Part shown: positions 15,811-24,278 of the stretch, one piece after another
Layout of the letters: every line of letters begins with the position of its first letter
Position numbering within the stretch: the stretch's first letter is position 1
Notes under the pieces: generated by a model
Databases searched by the model: none
Seen by the model: only the letters and a program-made list of their open reading frames with translations
What the model was told of the DNA's origin: nothing
Source of the DNA: Acidobacteriaceae bacterium
Lineage (GTDB): Bacteria; Acidobacteriota; Terriglobia; Terriglobales; Acidobacteriaceae
NCBI GenBank assembly: GCA_031296355.1
Contig: JARLFX010000106.1
Coordinates: forward strand, 1 to 37,619
Direction of reading: 5' to 3'
Length of the DNA: 37,619 bases
Made by a program: the position numbers and the translations under genes

Positions 15811-17979
15811 CTAGCGCAGGAAGAGCGGTGCCATCACAAACGTTACCGTGCAGAGCAGCTTGATGAGCACATGAAGGGATGGGCCGGCGGTGTCCTTGAA
15901 CGGATCGCCGACTGTGTCGCCGACGACCGCTGCCTTGTGGGCATCGGAGCGCTTGCCGCCAAGCTCGCCGGTTTCGATGTACTTCTTCGCGTTATCCCAT
16001 GCGCCGCCGCCGTTGTTCATGAAGATGGCCCACAGGATGCCGCTGATGGTTCCGACCATGAGCAATCCGGCAACTGCTTCGGCGCCCAGGGTGGGATCTG
16101 CGGTGGTTGCGAAGAAGCGGAAGACGAAGCCGACGCCGACCGGGACCAGGACAGCGAGCAGACCGGGAGCGACCATGGCTTTCAGGGCGCCCTTGGTAAC
16201 GATGTCTACGCACTGTCGGTAATCCGGCTTGGACGTGCCTTCCATAATGCCCGGGTTCTCGCGGAACTGGCGACGGACCTCTTGAATGACGGTCTGTGCG
16301 GCAGCGCCCACGGCCTTGATGGCGAGCGAACTGAATAGGATCACCAACGCCGCGCCAATGAGGGCAGCGATGAAGATGGGCGGCTTGGAGATATCCACCT
16401 TGGTAAGGAACGTGGAATCCGCAATCGTCATCACACCGTTCACCATGGTGCCGTACTTCTCCGGTGCGTTCCGGATGATCTCATTGATCGCATCCAGATA
16501 AGCGGAGAAGAGCAGGAATGCAGCCAGCGCAGCGGAGCCGATGGCGTATCCCTTGGTCAGGGCCTTGGTGGTGTTGCCGACGGAGTCCAGACGATCGGTA
16601 CGCTTGCGGACATCTTCCGGCGCGCCAGACATTTCAATGATGCCGCCGGCGTTATCGGTGATGGGCCCGAAGGTATCCATTGCCAGGATGTAGGCTGCAG
16701 TGGAGAGCATGCCCATGGTGGCGATGGCGGTGCCGAATAGGCCGGCACCCCGTACCCCAGGCAGCGCATGAATGCCGCAGTAGTAGGAGGCCAGGATGGA
16801 CGCTGAGATGGCGACCACCGGCATTGCCGTGGACTCCATGCCGACCGCCAGACCGCTGATGATGTTCGTCGCGGGACCTGTGAGCGAAGCATGTGCAATG
16901 GACTGCACCGGGCGGTAGCGATCCTCGGTGTAGTACTGCGTGATCCAGACAAAGAGGAAGCAGTTTGCCATACCGATCAGGCCGGCATAGAAGAACCACA
17001 TATTGTTGTTGAGCAGATAGTGCACCGCGACCCAGAAGCCTATGGCGGCGAAGAAGGTGGTGATGTAGTAGCCGCGGTTGAGTGCGACCATCGGGTCTTC
17101 GTCTTCATTCTTCAGCTTGACCGACCATACGCCGATGATCGATGCGATCAGGCCGAAGGCGCGGGCGACGAAGGGGAAGAGAATGCCCTTGATGCCAAAG
17201 ATGCTGAAGAGGGCTACGGCCAGAATCATGGCGCCGATGTTCTCTGCAGCGGTGGACTCAAAGAGATCAGCACCACGGCCAGCGCAGTCACCAACGTTGT
17301 CGCCAACGAGATCGGCGATGACAGCGGGATTGCGCGGATCGTCTTCAGGAATACCAGCTTCTACCTTGCCGACGAGGTCAGCGCCTACGTCAGCGGCCTT
17401 GGTATAGATACCGCCGCCGAGCTGGGCAAACAGCGCAACGAAGCTGGCGCCGAAGCCGAAGCCAACAATCTCATACGGGACCAGGGTGGGATGCGCCATG
17501 CCGCCGAAGGCGATGAAGATGATGCCGACGCCGAGCAGCGAGAGTGAGACGACCGAAAGGCCGGTCACAGCGCCGCCACGCAGGGCAAGCTGTAGTGCAC
17601 GGTTCAGGCTGGTGCGGGCCGCCGCCGCCGCGCGCAGGTTAGCGCGAATGGAGACGAACATGCCGGAGAATCCAGCGAGACCGGAACAGATTGCGCCGGC
17701 GAAGAAGGAGATCACCGTCTTCCCAGCGAGTACGTAGTCATGCTTGGTGAGCGCATAGAAGATGAAGAGCAATGCGCCGAGAAGCAGGCTGAAGCCATAG
17801 ATCGTGTAGTACTGCCGCTTGAGGAACGCTTCTGCGCCCTCGCGGATTGCAGTGGAGATGGCCTGCATGGCAGGCGTACCTTTGTCCGAGGCCAAGACCT
17901 CTCGAGTAAATAAGACCGCGACGAGGAGTGATAAAACACTCACCGCCAGTACAAACCAAACCCAGTGGGTAACTAGCAT
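15811..17979 (-). CDS. hppA: K+-independent H+-translocating pyrophosphatase
   Basis: 722-residue integral membrane pyrophosphatase with many hydrophobic helices, coupling PPi hydrolysis to proton pumping. The catalytic region has DVGADLVGKVEAGIPEDDPRNPAVIAD and the DNVGDCAGRGADL acidic motif (about 210-240). A second acidic motif (GDTVGDPFKDTAGP) is near the C-terminus. The subtype-deciding motif reads GNTTKALTKGY, with Lys472 and Thr475 where K+-dependent enzymes have Ala and Gly; this predicts the K+-independent H+-pumping class. ATG 17979 follows AAGGAG. A CRP-like site lies 100 bp upstream. PPi removal complements the neighbouring PPDK. Confidence 0.96.
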   Translation of the reverse strand: MLVTHWVWFVLAVSVLSLLVAVLFTREVLASDKGTPAMQAISTAIREGAEAFLKRQYYTIYGFSLLLGALLFIFYALTKHDYVLAGKTVISFFAGAICSGLAGFSGMFVSIRANLRAAAAARTSLNRALQLALRGGAVTGLSVVSLSLLGVGIIFIAFGGMAHPTLVPYEIVGFGFGASFVALFAQLGGGIYTKAADVGADLVGKVEAGIPEDDPRNPAVIADLVGDNVGDCAGRGADLFESTAAENIGAMILAVALFSIFGIKGILFPFVARAFGLIASIIGVWSVKLKNEDEDPMVALNRGYYITTFFAAIGFWVAVHYLLNNNMWFFYAGLIGMANCFLFVWITQYYTEDRYRPVQSIAHASLTGPATNIISGLAVGMESTAMPVVAISASILASYYCGIHALPGVRGAGLFGTAIATMGMLSTAAYILAMDTFGPITDNAGGIIEMSGAPEDVRKRTDRLDSVGNTTKALTKGYAIGSAALAAFLLFSAYLDAINEIIRNAPEKYGTMVNGVMTIADSTFLTKVDISKPPIFIAALIGAALVILFSSLAIKAVGAAAQTVIQEVRRQFRENPGIMEGTSKPDYRQCVDIVTKGALKAMVAPGLLAVLVPVGVGFVFRFFATTADPTLGAEAVAGLLMVGTISGILWAIFMNNGGGAWDNAKKYIETGELGGKRSDAHKAAVVGDTVGDPFKDTAGPSLHVLIKLLCTVTFVMAPLFLR

Positions 17980-18070
17980 TCGTGCTCCTTAAGGGATAGA
18001 GTTTTCGAGACAGTGGCGCCCCGGTCCCAGATCCACGCGGCAACCCTACGCCCCGATTGGTAGGACCGGA

Positions 18071-18086
18071 TGTGACGGTGAACACA
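18071..18086. promoter_or_regulatory. CRP/FNR-like site of hppA
   Basis: TGTGA-CGGTGA-ACACA matches the consensus at 9 of 10 positions; flanking bases extend it to GATGTG/CACATC. A minus-strand TAGGGT (18043-18048) is centred 33 bp from the site centre. Same geometry as the three other sites in this window. Confidence 0.5.
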
Positions 18087-18152
18087 TCATCAAGCGGCAT
18101 CCACTCTATACCCGGGCGCGGTTGGCAGGGAACGAATATTCAGGAAAAAAAT

Positions 18153-18192
18153 AGGCGCAAATCCAGCCGTTGATTCGGCAAGATTTGCGCCT
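18153..18192 (-). terminator. Rho-independent terminator of ppdK
   Basis: AGGCGCAAATC (18153-18163) pairs with GATTTGCGCCT (18182-18192); an inner GCCG/CGGC stem (18166-18169/18176-18179) extends it. On the minus strand it is followed by ATTTTTTT. It lies just after the ppdK stop. Confidence 0.88.
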
Positions 18193-18207
18193 TTCGAGTG
18201 GCGTATT

Positions 18208-20952
18208 TCAGCGGGAAGATGAGTCTGATCCCGCTATACCTGCCAGCTCCTCCAGCGCTGCCTGCGCCGCGGAAAGCCGGGCGGTGAGCAGACGGTAGGG
18301 TGAGCAGGAGACGTAGTTCACATGCAGTTTATGGCAGAACTTCACAGACTCAGGCTCGCCACCATGTTCGCCGCAGATGCCAACCTTGAGGCTCGGCCGT
18401 GTGGCATGGCCGCGCTCGGTAGCGATCTTCATCAGTTGGCCAACGCCCTGCTGATCGAGCACGGCGAAGGGATCCTGCTTGAAGATGCCCTGCTTCAGGT
18501 ACATCGGCAGGAACTGGTTTACGTCGTCCCGCGAGATGCCGTAGGTTGTCTGCGTCAGATCGTTGGTGCCGAAGCTGAAGAACTCAGCCTCCTTTGCGAT
18601 CTGATCGGCCATCAGCGCGGCGCGTGGAAGCTCGATCATGGTGCCGACCATATAGTCCACGGTCAGTCCCTCGTGGTCGAAGACCTCTTTGGCGACGCGG
18701 CGGATAATGTCCGCCTGGTTCTTCATCTCCTCCAGACCAGAGGTCAGGGGAACCATGATCTCCAGGTGCGGGCTGACGCCGGCCTTCTTCACCGTGACTG
18801 CCGCTTCAAAGATTGCGCGCGCCTGCATCTCCGTGATCTCGGGGAAGGCGATGCCGAGGCGGCAGCCGCGCAGGCCGAGCATGGGGTTGGTCTCATGCAG
18901 CTCTTCCACGCGCTGCAGCGTTGTGCGCAGATCGTCGAGTTGCGGTGAGTTGGGGTCCGTATCTTCCAGCCGGGTGATCTGCACCATCAGATCAACCTGC
19001 TTGGGCAGAAACTCGTGCAGCGGCGGATCAAGCAGGCGGATGTTCACCGGCAGTTCGCCCATCGCCTGGAACAGACCGATGAAGTCTTCACGCTGCATGG
19101 GCAGCAGGCTGAAGAGCGCGTTGCGGCGGTCCTTCTCCGTGCGCGCCATGATCATGGCCTGCATGAACGGCAGCCGGTCAGAATCAAAGAACATGTGCTC
19201 CGTCCGGCATAGCCCGATGCCTTCTGCGCCGAATGCGCGCGCCTGCATGGCATCGCGAGGGATGTCAGCATTGGCGCGCACTCGCAGGTGGCGGCGGCTG
19301 TCCACGTGGTTCATGAACTCCACCAGGATGGGATCGTCGGGAGTGGCGGGGATCAGCGGAACCTTGCCTTCGATCACGCGGCCCGTCGTGCCGTCCAGCG
19401 ATATCCAGTCGCCTTCGCGGAAGATCTTGCCGCCCACGTGCATCTCCAGCTTCTCTTCTTCCACCTGGAATGCGCCCGCGCCGCTGACGCAGCACTTGCC
19501 CATGCCACGGGTCACGACGGCGGCGTGCGACGTCATGCCGCCGCGCGAGGTCAGGATGCCCGCAGCGACTTCCATGCCGGAGATATCCTCCGGCGTGGTC
19601 TCGCGGCGCACCAGGATGACGGACTTCATGCGGCCTTCGCCGTGATAGCGCACGGCGTCTTCCGCGGAGAAGACGATCTGACCGACGGCCGCGCCAGGTG
19701 AGGCGGGCAGTCCCTTGCCGAGCACGACGATGTTGCCGCTTTGCTCATCCAGCCGCGGCACTAGGAAGTCATAGAGCTGGTTGGGCTCTACGCGCATCAC
19801 GGCTTCGTCGATGGTAATCAGGCCTTCATGGATCAGGTCCAGCGCAATGCGAACGGCGGCCATGCCGGTACGTTTGCCGTTGCGCGTCTGCAGCATGTAG
19901 AGCTTGCCTTCCTGGATGGTGAACTCGAAGTCCTGCAGGTCGCGGTAGTGCTTCTCCATGTTGGTGGTGATGGTGCGGAGCTGGTCGTAGACGTCGGGCA
20001 TGATCCGCTGCAGCTCGGTGATGGGTTGCGGCGTGCGGATGCCGGAGACTACATCTTCGCCCTGCGCGTTGAGCAGGAACTCGCCGTAGAACTCCTTTGC
20101 GCCGGTGGCCGGGTTGCGGGTGAAGCCGACGCCGGTGCCGCTGTTCTCGCTCAGGTTGCCGAAGACCATCGACTGCACATTGACCGCTGTGCCTAGCCAG
20201 TCGTCGATCTTGTTGATGCGGCGGTAGGCCTTGGCGCGGTCGTTATTCCAGGAGGCGAAGACGGCATCGCGCACCATCATGAGCTGCTTGTAGGGGTCCT
20301 GCGGGAAGTCCGCGCCAGTGCGTTTCTGAATGAGCACGCGATAGCCTGCGATGACGGTCTGGAGCTGCGCTGCATTGAGATCGGTATCCAGTTGCGCGCC
20401 GCAGGTCTGCTTCACGCCGTCGAAGATGTGTTCGAATTCGGCCTTTGGAATGCCGAGCACAACGTCGCCGAACATCTGGATCAGGCGGCGGTAGGAATCG
20501 TACGCAAAGCGTGGATTGCCTGTCTTGTTGGCGAGCGAGACGACGGAGACGTCGTTCAGGCCGAGATCGAGGATGGTATCCATCATGCCGGGCATGGAAA
20601 ACTTTGCGCCGGAGCGGACTGAGACCAGCAGGGGATTCTCGCCTGCGCCGAACTGTTGACCCTGCAACTCTTCCAGGCGATGCAGAGCGCGCAGCATCTG
20701 CTCGGTCACTTCTTCATTCACCGCGCCGCGCATGAATTCGCGACAGGCTTCGGTCTGGATGGTGAAGCCGGGGGGTACGGGGAGGCCGATGTTGGTCATT
20801 TCAGCGAGGCCGGCGCCTTTGCCGCCCAGAACGTCTTTCATCTTGCCGTTACCTTCAGCAGCGCCGCCGCCGAAGAAATAGACGTACTGGGTTGTGGCTT
20901 TCGAGGTGGGCTCGGTTGCGAGTTCGTCTTTGCTGGGTGCAGTCGTTTGCAT
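18208..20952 (-). CDS. ppdK: Pyruvate, phosphate dikinase
   Basis: 914-residue enzyme interconverting pyruvate + ATP + Pi with phosphoenolpyruvate + AMP + PPi. It has an N-terminal ATP-grasp domain (GGKGAGLAEMTNIGLPVPPGF, about 43-63), the swivelling phosphohistidine domain with His476 in GGMTSHAAVV, and a C-terminal PEP-utilising TIM barrel (GAEGIGLCRTEHMF, FSFGTNDLTQ, GICGEHGGEP with the conserved Cys). The N-terminus is about 20 residues longer than in well-studied bacterial enzymes. ATG 20952 follows GGAGG. It has its own terminator and a perfect CRP-like palindrome 137 bp upstream. Metabolic direction cannot be told from sequence. Confidence 0.96.
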   Translation of the reverse strand: MQTTAPSKDELATEPTSKATTQYVYFFGGGAAEGNGKMKDVLGGKGAGLAEMTNIGLPVPPGFTIQTEACREFMRGAVNEEVTEQMLRALHRLEELQGQQFGAGENPLLVSVRSGAKFSMPGMMDTILDLGLNDVSVVSLANKTGNPRFAYDSYRRLIQMFGDVVLGIPKAEFEHIFDGVKQTCGAQLDTDLNAAQLQTVIAGYRVLIQKRTGADFPQDPYKQLMMVRDAVFASWNNDRAKAYRRINKIDDWLGTAVNVQSMVFGNLSENSGTGVGFTRNPATGAKEFYGEFLLNAQGEDVVSGIRTPQPITELQRIMPDVYDQLRTITTNMEKHYRDLQDFEFTIQEGKLYMLQTRNGKRTGMAAVRIALDLIHEGLITIDEAVMRVEPNQLYDFLVPRLDEQSGNIVVLGKGLPASPGAAVGQIVFSAEDAVRYHGEGRMKSVILVRRETTPEDISGMEVAAGILTSRGGMTSHAAVVTRGMGKCCVSGAGAFQVEEEKLEMHVGGKIFREGDWISLDGTTGRVIEGKVPLIPATPDDPILVEFMNHVDSRRHLRVRANADIPRDAMQARAFGAEGIGLCRTEHMFFDSDRLPFMQAMIMARTEKDRRNALFSLLPMQREDFIGLFQAMGELPVNIRLLDPPLHEFLPKQVDLMVQITRLEDTDPNSPQLDDLRTTLQRVEELHETNPMLGLRGCRLGIAFPEITEMQARAIFEAAVTVKKAGVSPHLEIMVPLTSGLEEMKNQADIIRRVAKEVFDHEGLTVDYMVGTMIELPRAALMADQIAKEAEFFSFGTNDLTQTTYGISRDDVNQFLPMYLKQGIFKQDPFAVLDQQGVGQLMKIATERGHATRPSLKVGICGEHGGEPESVKFCHKLHVNYVSCSPYRLLTARLSAAQAALEELAGIAGSDSSSR

Positions 20953-21081
20953 GTATTTCCTCCGAATTGGAAGAGAAATACATCCACTGAAGTTATGAGG
21001 GTGTATCTCTCAGTCTCTATAGAGCCGCGATAAGAATCACCAATTTCGCAGCAAGACTAGACACACAATAGGAAGATCGGA

Positions 21082-21097
21082 TGTGAGCGGCATCACA
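21082..21097. promoter_or_regulatory. Perfect CRP/FNR-like site of ppdK
   Basis: TGTGA-GCGGCA-TCACA is a 10 of 10 match to the CRP-family consensus. A minus-strand TAGTCT (21054-21059) is centred 33 bp from the site centre, as expected for an activator overlapping -35. It is in the 167-bp gap between ppdK and the ybjQ-like gene. Confidence 0.62.
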
Positions 21098-21119
21098 TGG
21101 TTTTGATGGGGGCTCCTCG

Positions 21120-21455
21120 CTAGATCTTCTCCACCCACACGGCCGTGCCGTAAGCCAGCACCTCGGTAACGCCCTGCATCAGCTCGTTGGCGTCGTAACG
21201 CGCGCTTACGATTGCGTTTGCGCCATGCTCTGCCGCGTGCTGCATCATCATGGCAAAGGCGTCGCTGCGCGTCTTCTCGCACAGGTCAGAGAGGATGGTG
21301 ATGTTGCCGCCAATCAGCGTCTGCAGGCTCGCGCCTACGGTGCCGAAGACCGAGCGCGAGCGCACGATAATGCCGCGTACCACGCCAAAATTCTTCGTGA
21401 TCCTGTAGCCGGGAAGTTCCAGTGCGGTTGTCACCATATCGGGTGTAAGTGGCAT
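21120..21455 (-). CDS. YbjQ family protein (UPF0145)
   Basis: 111-residue member of the YbjQ/UPF0145 family, small cytoplasmic proteins that form oligomeric beta-rich rings; their function is not firmly established, though they are often called heavy-metal-binding. Typical motifs are GYRITKNFGVVRGI, the GGNITILSDLCEKTRSDAFAMM segment and GANAIVSARYDANE. The family-typical length and a strong GAGGAG ribosome site before ATG 21455 support it. Single gene, with the aquaporin gene upstream ending at its own terminator. Confidence 0.92.
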   Translation of the reverse strand: MPLTPDMVTTALELPGYRITKNFGVVRGIIVRSRSVFGTVGASLQTLIGGNITILSDLCEKTRSDAFAMMMQHAAEHGANAIVSARYDANELMQGVTEVLAYGTAVWVEKI

Positions 21456-21510
21456 GGTTATCTCCTCAGAGCAGAATCATAATCTGGTTTTGCTGCCGCG
21501 CAGAGAAGAA

Positions 21511-21538
21511 AAAAGGCGTGCCTGCAGGCACGCCTTTT
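21511..21538 (-). terminator. Rho-independent terminator of the aquaporin gene
   Basis: AAAAGGCGTGCC (21511-21522) and its perfect complement (21527-21538) around TGCA. On the minus strand it is followed by a T-rich run. It lies just after the aqpZ stop at 21556. Confidence 0.9.
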
Positions 21539-21555
21539 CGCGGTTGCGGTGTCGC

Positions 21556-22293
21556 TTAGGTCTGCATGGTTTGCGGAACCGAAACTGGCTCTGATTCCGG
21601 CTTGGAGATGAAGCTATACATCAGCCCGCCAATGATGGCGCCCAGGATTGGTGCCACCCAGAAGAGCCACAACTGTGCCAGCGCCCAGCCGCCGCAGAAG
21701 ATGGCAACGCCCGTCGAGCGCGCCGGGTTGATCGACGCATTGGTAACGGGAATGCAGACCAGGTGCGCGATGGTCAGCCCGAATCCGATGGCGATTGGTG
21801 CGAAGCCCTTGGGTGCGCGGCTGTCTGTCGCGCCCAGGATGATCATCACGAACAGGCACGTCAGCGCTGCCTCTGCCGCAAAGCCGGAGTGCATGGAGTA
21901 GCCGCCCGGCGAGTGCAACCCGTAACCGTCGCTGGCGAACCCGGCATGTACGTTGAAGCCTGCCGCCGCGCTATGGGCAATCTTGTAGAGCAGCGCCGCG
22001 CCTGCGGTTGCGCCTACAACCTGGGCCAGCACGTAAGCCGGCAAGTCCTTCCATGCAAACCGCCCTCCCACCGCCAGCCCAACGCTGACCGCTGGGTTCA
22101 AATGGCAACCTGAGATGTGGCCGATAGCATACGCCAGGCAGAGAACCGTCAGGCCGAAGGCGAATGCCACCCCTGCGAAGCCGATACCGAACCCAGGAAA
22201 GCCCGCAGCCAGAACCGCGCTGCCGCATCCCACGAAAATCAACCAGAATGTACCGATTGCCTCTGTTACTGCGCGTCTTCCAAGTCCCATCAT
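21556..22293 (-). CDS. aqpZ: Aquaporin (MIP family)
   Basis: 245-residue six-helix channel with both NPA boxes: [11 protein letters not shown] (near 62-72) and [11 protein letters not shown] (near 185-195). The Arg after the second NPA and the His-rich, small selectivity-filter context ([14 protein letters not shown]) match orthodox water channels (AqpZ) rather than glyceroporins. The loop between helices 3 and 4 is longer than in E. coli AqpZ and His/Gly-rich ([24 protein letters not shown]). Two consecutive ATG codons are available (22293, 22290); a GAGG precedes both. Located in the inner membrane. Confidence 0.93.
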   Translation of the reverse strand: MMGLGRRAVTEAIGTFWLIFVGCGSAVLAAGFPGFGIGFAGVAFAFGLTVLCLAYAIGHISGCHLNPAVSVGLAVGGRFAWKDLPAYVLAQVVGATAGAALLYKIAHSAAAGFNVHAGFASDGYGLHSPGGYSMHSGFAAEAALTCLFVMIILGATDSRAPKGFAPIAIGFGLTIAHLVCIPVTNASINPARSTGVAIFCGGWALAQLWLFWVAPILGAIIGGLMYSFISKPESEPVSVPQTMQT

Positions 22294-22512
22294 CGTCCTC
22301 TTTCGCGGTGCATGGATCTGCGCTTACACACGCCTGCATAAGCCGGGGAAAGCGCAGGTTTTGTAACTGTCTCGCCAACATACACGTTTCGCACGGCGGC
22401 GAATATGAAAAAAGTGAGGGATGTAACGCAAAAGGAACGCTCCGTTGCCGGGTGGCAACGGCTGCCCGCGACCTGCCGCAGACCGCCCGACCTTGCTATC
22501 ATGAACTAACCG

Positions 22513-22929
22513 ATGGCAACGCAAGCACAGGCACAACCGCAGGCCACACCTCAATCGTCCGGACGGGCTACGGCCGCGCTCATTCTGGGTTGGATCATCC
22601 CCGGCGCCGCCCATATCCTGCTGGGCAAGTGGGTTCGCGGCGTTCTGCTCTTTATCTCGATCGTCGCCATGTTCTCTATCGGCATCGGCCTGCAGGGCAA
22701 GGTCTACGTGCCCAATACCGGCGACCTGCTGGATATGCTTGGCTTCGCCGGCGACCTCGGCGGTGGCGGCCTGTATCTGCTGGCCCGGATAGCCGGGTGG
22801 GGCTCATCTGCCGTGCAGATCGCAATCGCCGACTATGGCACCAAGTTCATCGTGGTGGCCGGCCTGCTCAATGTGATTGCCGCGGTCGACGCGCACTCCC
22901 TGGCCAATGGAAGGAAGCCTTCAGCATGA
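22513..22929 (+). CDS. Small membrane protein, DUF6677-like
   Basis: 138 residues: a Gln/Ala-rich soluble start (1-17) and about three hydrophobic segments (20-36, 41-60, 110-130) with a glycine-rich stretch between. GWIIPGAAHILLGKWVRG resembles the short TM2-like motif of bacterial membrane proteins, and the overall pattern fits an uncharacterised family (DUF6677) that I associate with Acidobacteria; this assignment is from memory. It overlaps the next gene by 4 nt (ATGA), so the two are an operon. Function unknown. Confidence 0.75.
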   Translation: MATQAQAQPQATPQSSGRATAALILGWIIPGAAHILLGKWVRGVLLFISIVAMFSIGIGLQGKVYVPNTGDLLDMLGFAGDLGGGGLYLLARIAGWGSSAVQIAIADYGTKFIVVAGLLNVIAAVDAHSLANGRKPSA

Positions 22930-23102
22930 CGCTCTCTCATTTCTCCGCCGTGCTGCTGTATGCCTTCTTCGTCTCCATCGTTTTTGGCATCACCCAGCGT
23001 ACCCAGCCCCGCAAGATGGCGCTCTTTGCCGCATATTGCTTCGGCCTGTTTGTGGTGGCAACGGTTGTTGCCAGCTGGGCCATGTGGCTCATCAAACGCT
23101 AG
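22926..23102 (+). CDS. 58-residue two-helix membrane protein
   Basis: Very small gene translationally coupled to the preceding membrane protein (ATG 22926 overlaps TGA 22927-22929). The product is almost entirely two hydrophobic helices (about 5-22 and 31-55) joined by a basic turn (TQRTQPRK), ending in IKR. Not recognised; the coupling suggests a subunit or partner of the upstream protein. The frame is open far upstream, but only from this ATG does it make a membrane protein. Confidence 0.7.
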   Translation: MTLSHFSAVLLYAFFVSIVFGITQRTQPRKMALFAAYCFGLFVVATVVASWAMWLIKR

Positions 23103-23112
23103 AGCAAAAACT

Positions 23113-23212
23113 TCAGCACGGATGATACGGAAAGTGCGGATCAAAGTGGATTAAAACATTTTTAACGTTTTATCCGTGGCAATCTGTGCCTTTTCCTTCT
23201 GATCCGTGCTGA
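23113..23212. repeat. Imperfect inverted-repeat element (CACGGAT family)
   Basis: TCAGCACGGAT (23113-23123) is inverted as ATCCGTGCTGA (23202-23212), enclosing about 80 bp with further CGGAT/ATCCG pieces. It fills the gap between convergent genes. Related by its CACGGAT core and layout to the element at 32509-32589. Confidence 0.6.
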
Positions 23213-23221
23213 GTTGTTGCT

Positions 23222-24217
23222 TTACTCTTCGGCTGGATTGCCCGTCCACACCAGCGCATCAAACCGGTGCCGCACGGTGAATCCCAGCTGTTCGTAGAGC
23301 GCTACGGCATGGGTATTTCCGGCTGTCACCGTCAACGTAATGGCATCGAAGCGCCGCTTCGTCAGTTGTGCGGCGCAGTGCGCCAGCAGCATGCGTCCCA
23401 GTCCCTGTTTGCGGTACTCCGGCAGCACGCAGATCTGGGTGATGTGCGCCACTTCCTCCCGCACTCGCGAACACAGCAGCATAGCCGCCATCTCGTCCGT
23501 CCCCTCGCGCAGAATCACCGAAGAGGCGTCCACATCGAAGACGCCGCAGCCGGGGAAGCGCACGATGTTGTGCAGGAAGCGCAGCGCGCCATCCAGCGAA
23601 CGGTACTGGTCGTTGATCTCGCTGTCCAGGTGTCCGGAATAGGCCTTGTGCACCAGCCCCCCGGCCTGCTGGAAGTTGGTGCTGGACCATGCGGCAAGTC
23701 TTAGCCCTCCGGGCAGCGCGTGGTCGCTCTGCGCCTCACTCAGAAACCGCCCATCGGACAGGTCGCACTCCATGAAGAGTCGCTGGTGAATCTGGAATCC
23801 AGCCCTTACGAAGGGCGCTGAAATCTCTCCCGCCGGATGCAGCAGCAGTTGCGACTCGATGCGCTCCACATTGGGCGAGTTCTGCAGCAGTTCCAGGATG
23901 TGCATCAGCAGAATGCGTTCCACTTCCACCGCAGGCTGGGAGATGGAGGTGGCAGTGGATGCATAGACGTCGCCCACCACTGACTTACTGCCTTCATAGA
24001 CGCAGAAGACATAGCCGCAAATGCGTCCGTGGTCCAGCGCCACAAAGCCCGGCAGCACTCTCGAATCCAGGTATTGCAGCAGCAGATCGGCGGAGCTGCG
24101 ATAGTCCCAGCGCAGCCTGGCGCTCCAGACGCGGCTCTCCTCGTCCAGCAAGCTGCGTAACTGGCGCGCTGAGAAATGGCGCAGATCCAGCACTTCGAGT
24201 TGGGAGGGGATCTTCAT
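23222..24217 (-). CDS. Tandem GNAT-domain N-acetyltransferase
   Basis: 331 residues from ATG 24217 (a TTG three codons earlier would also be in frame). The C-terminal half is a clear GNAT fold: ITQICVLPEYRKQGLGRMLLAHC holds the acetyl-CoA-binding Q-x-x-G-x-G/A-like motif, and NTHAVALYEQLGF is the typical last strand. The N-terminal half (about 10-150) looks like a degenerate second GNAT domain (GFVALDHGRICGYVFCV). Such two-domain architectures resemble mycothiol synthase-like and Acidobacteria-specific acetyltransferases. Substrate unknown; no operon partner. Confidence 0.8.
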   Translation of the reverse strand: MKIPSQLEVLDLRHFSARQLRSLLDEESRVWSARLRWDYRSSADLLLQYLDSRVLPGFVALDHGRICGYVFCVYEGSKSVVGDVYASTATSISQPAVEVERILLMHILELLQNSPNVERIESQLLLHPAGEISAPFVRAGFQIHQRLFMECDLSDGRFLSEAQSDHALPGGLRLAAWSSTNFQQAGGLVHKAYSGHLDSEINDQYRSLDGALRFLHNIVRFPGCGVFDVDASSVILREGTDEMAAMLLCSRVREEVAHITQICVLPEYRKQGLGRMLLAHCAAQLTKRRFDAITLTVTAGNTHAVALYEQLGFTVRHRFDALVWTGNPAEE

Positions 24218-24278
24218 TGCCTGCAAACTGCTTACCGCGGAGTGTACGGGAAGCGGTGCAGGATTGGAAGCTACAGGA

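Noticed and set aside
18010..18090. Three nested or adjacent stem-loops upstream of hppA (CCGGTCC/GGACCGG 18021-18069, CCTAC/GTAGG 18045-18064, GATGTG/CACATC 18069-18088), considered as a riboswitch
   Set aside because: No known riboswitch consensus fits. One stem is simply the CRP-like site, and the predicted -10 (18043-18048) lies inside the others, so most of the structure would not be transcribed.
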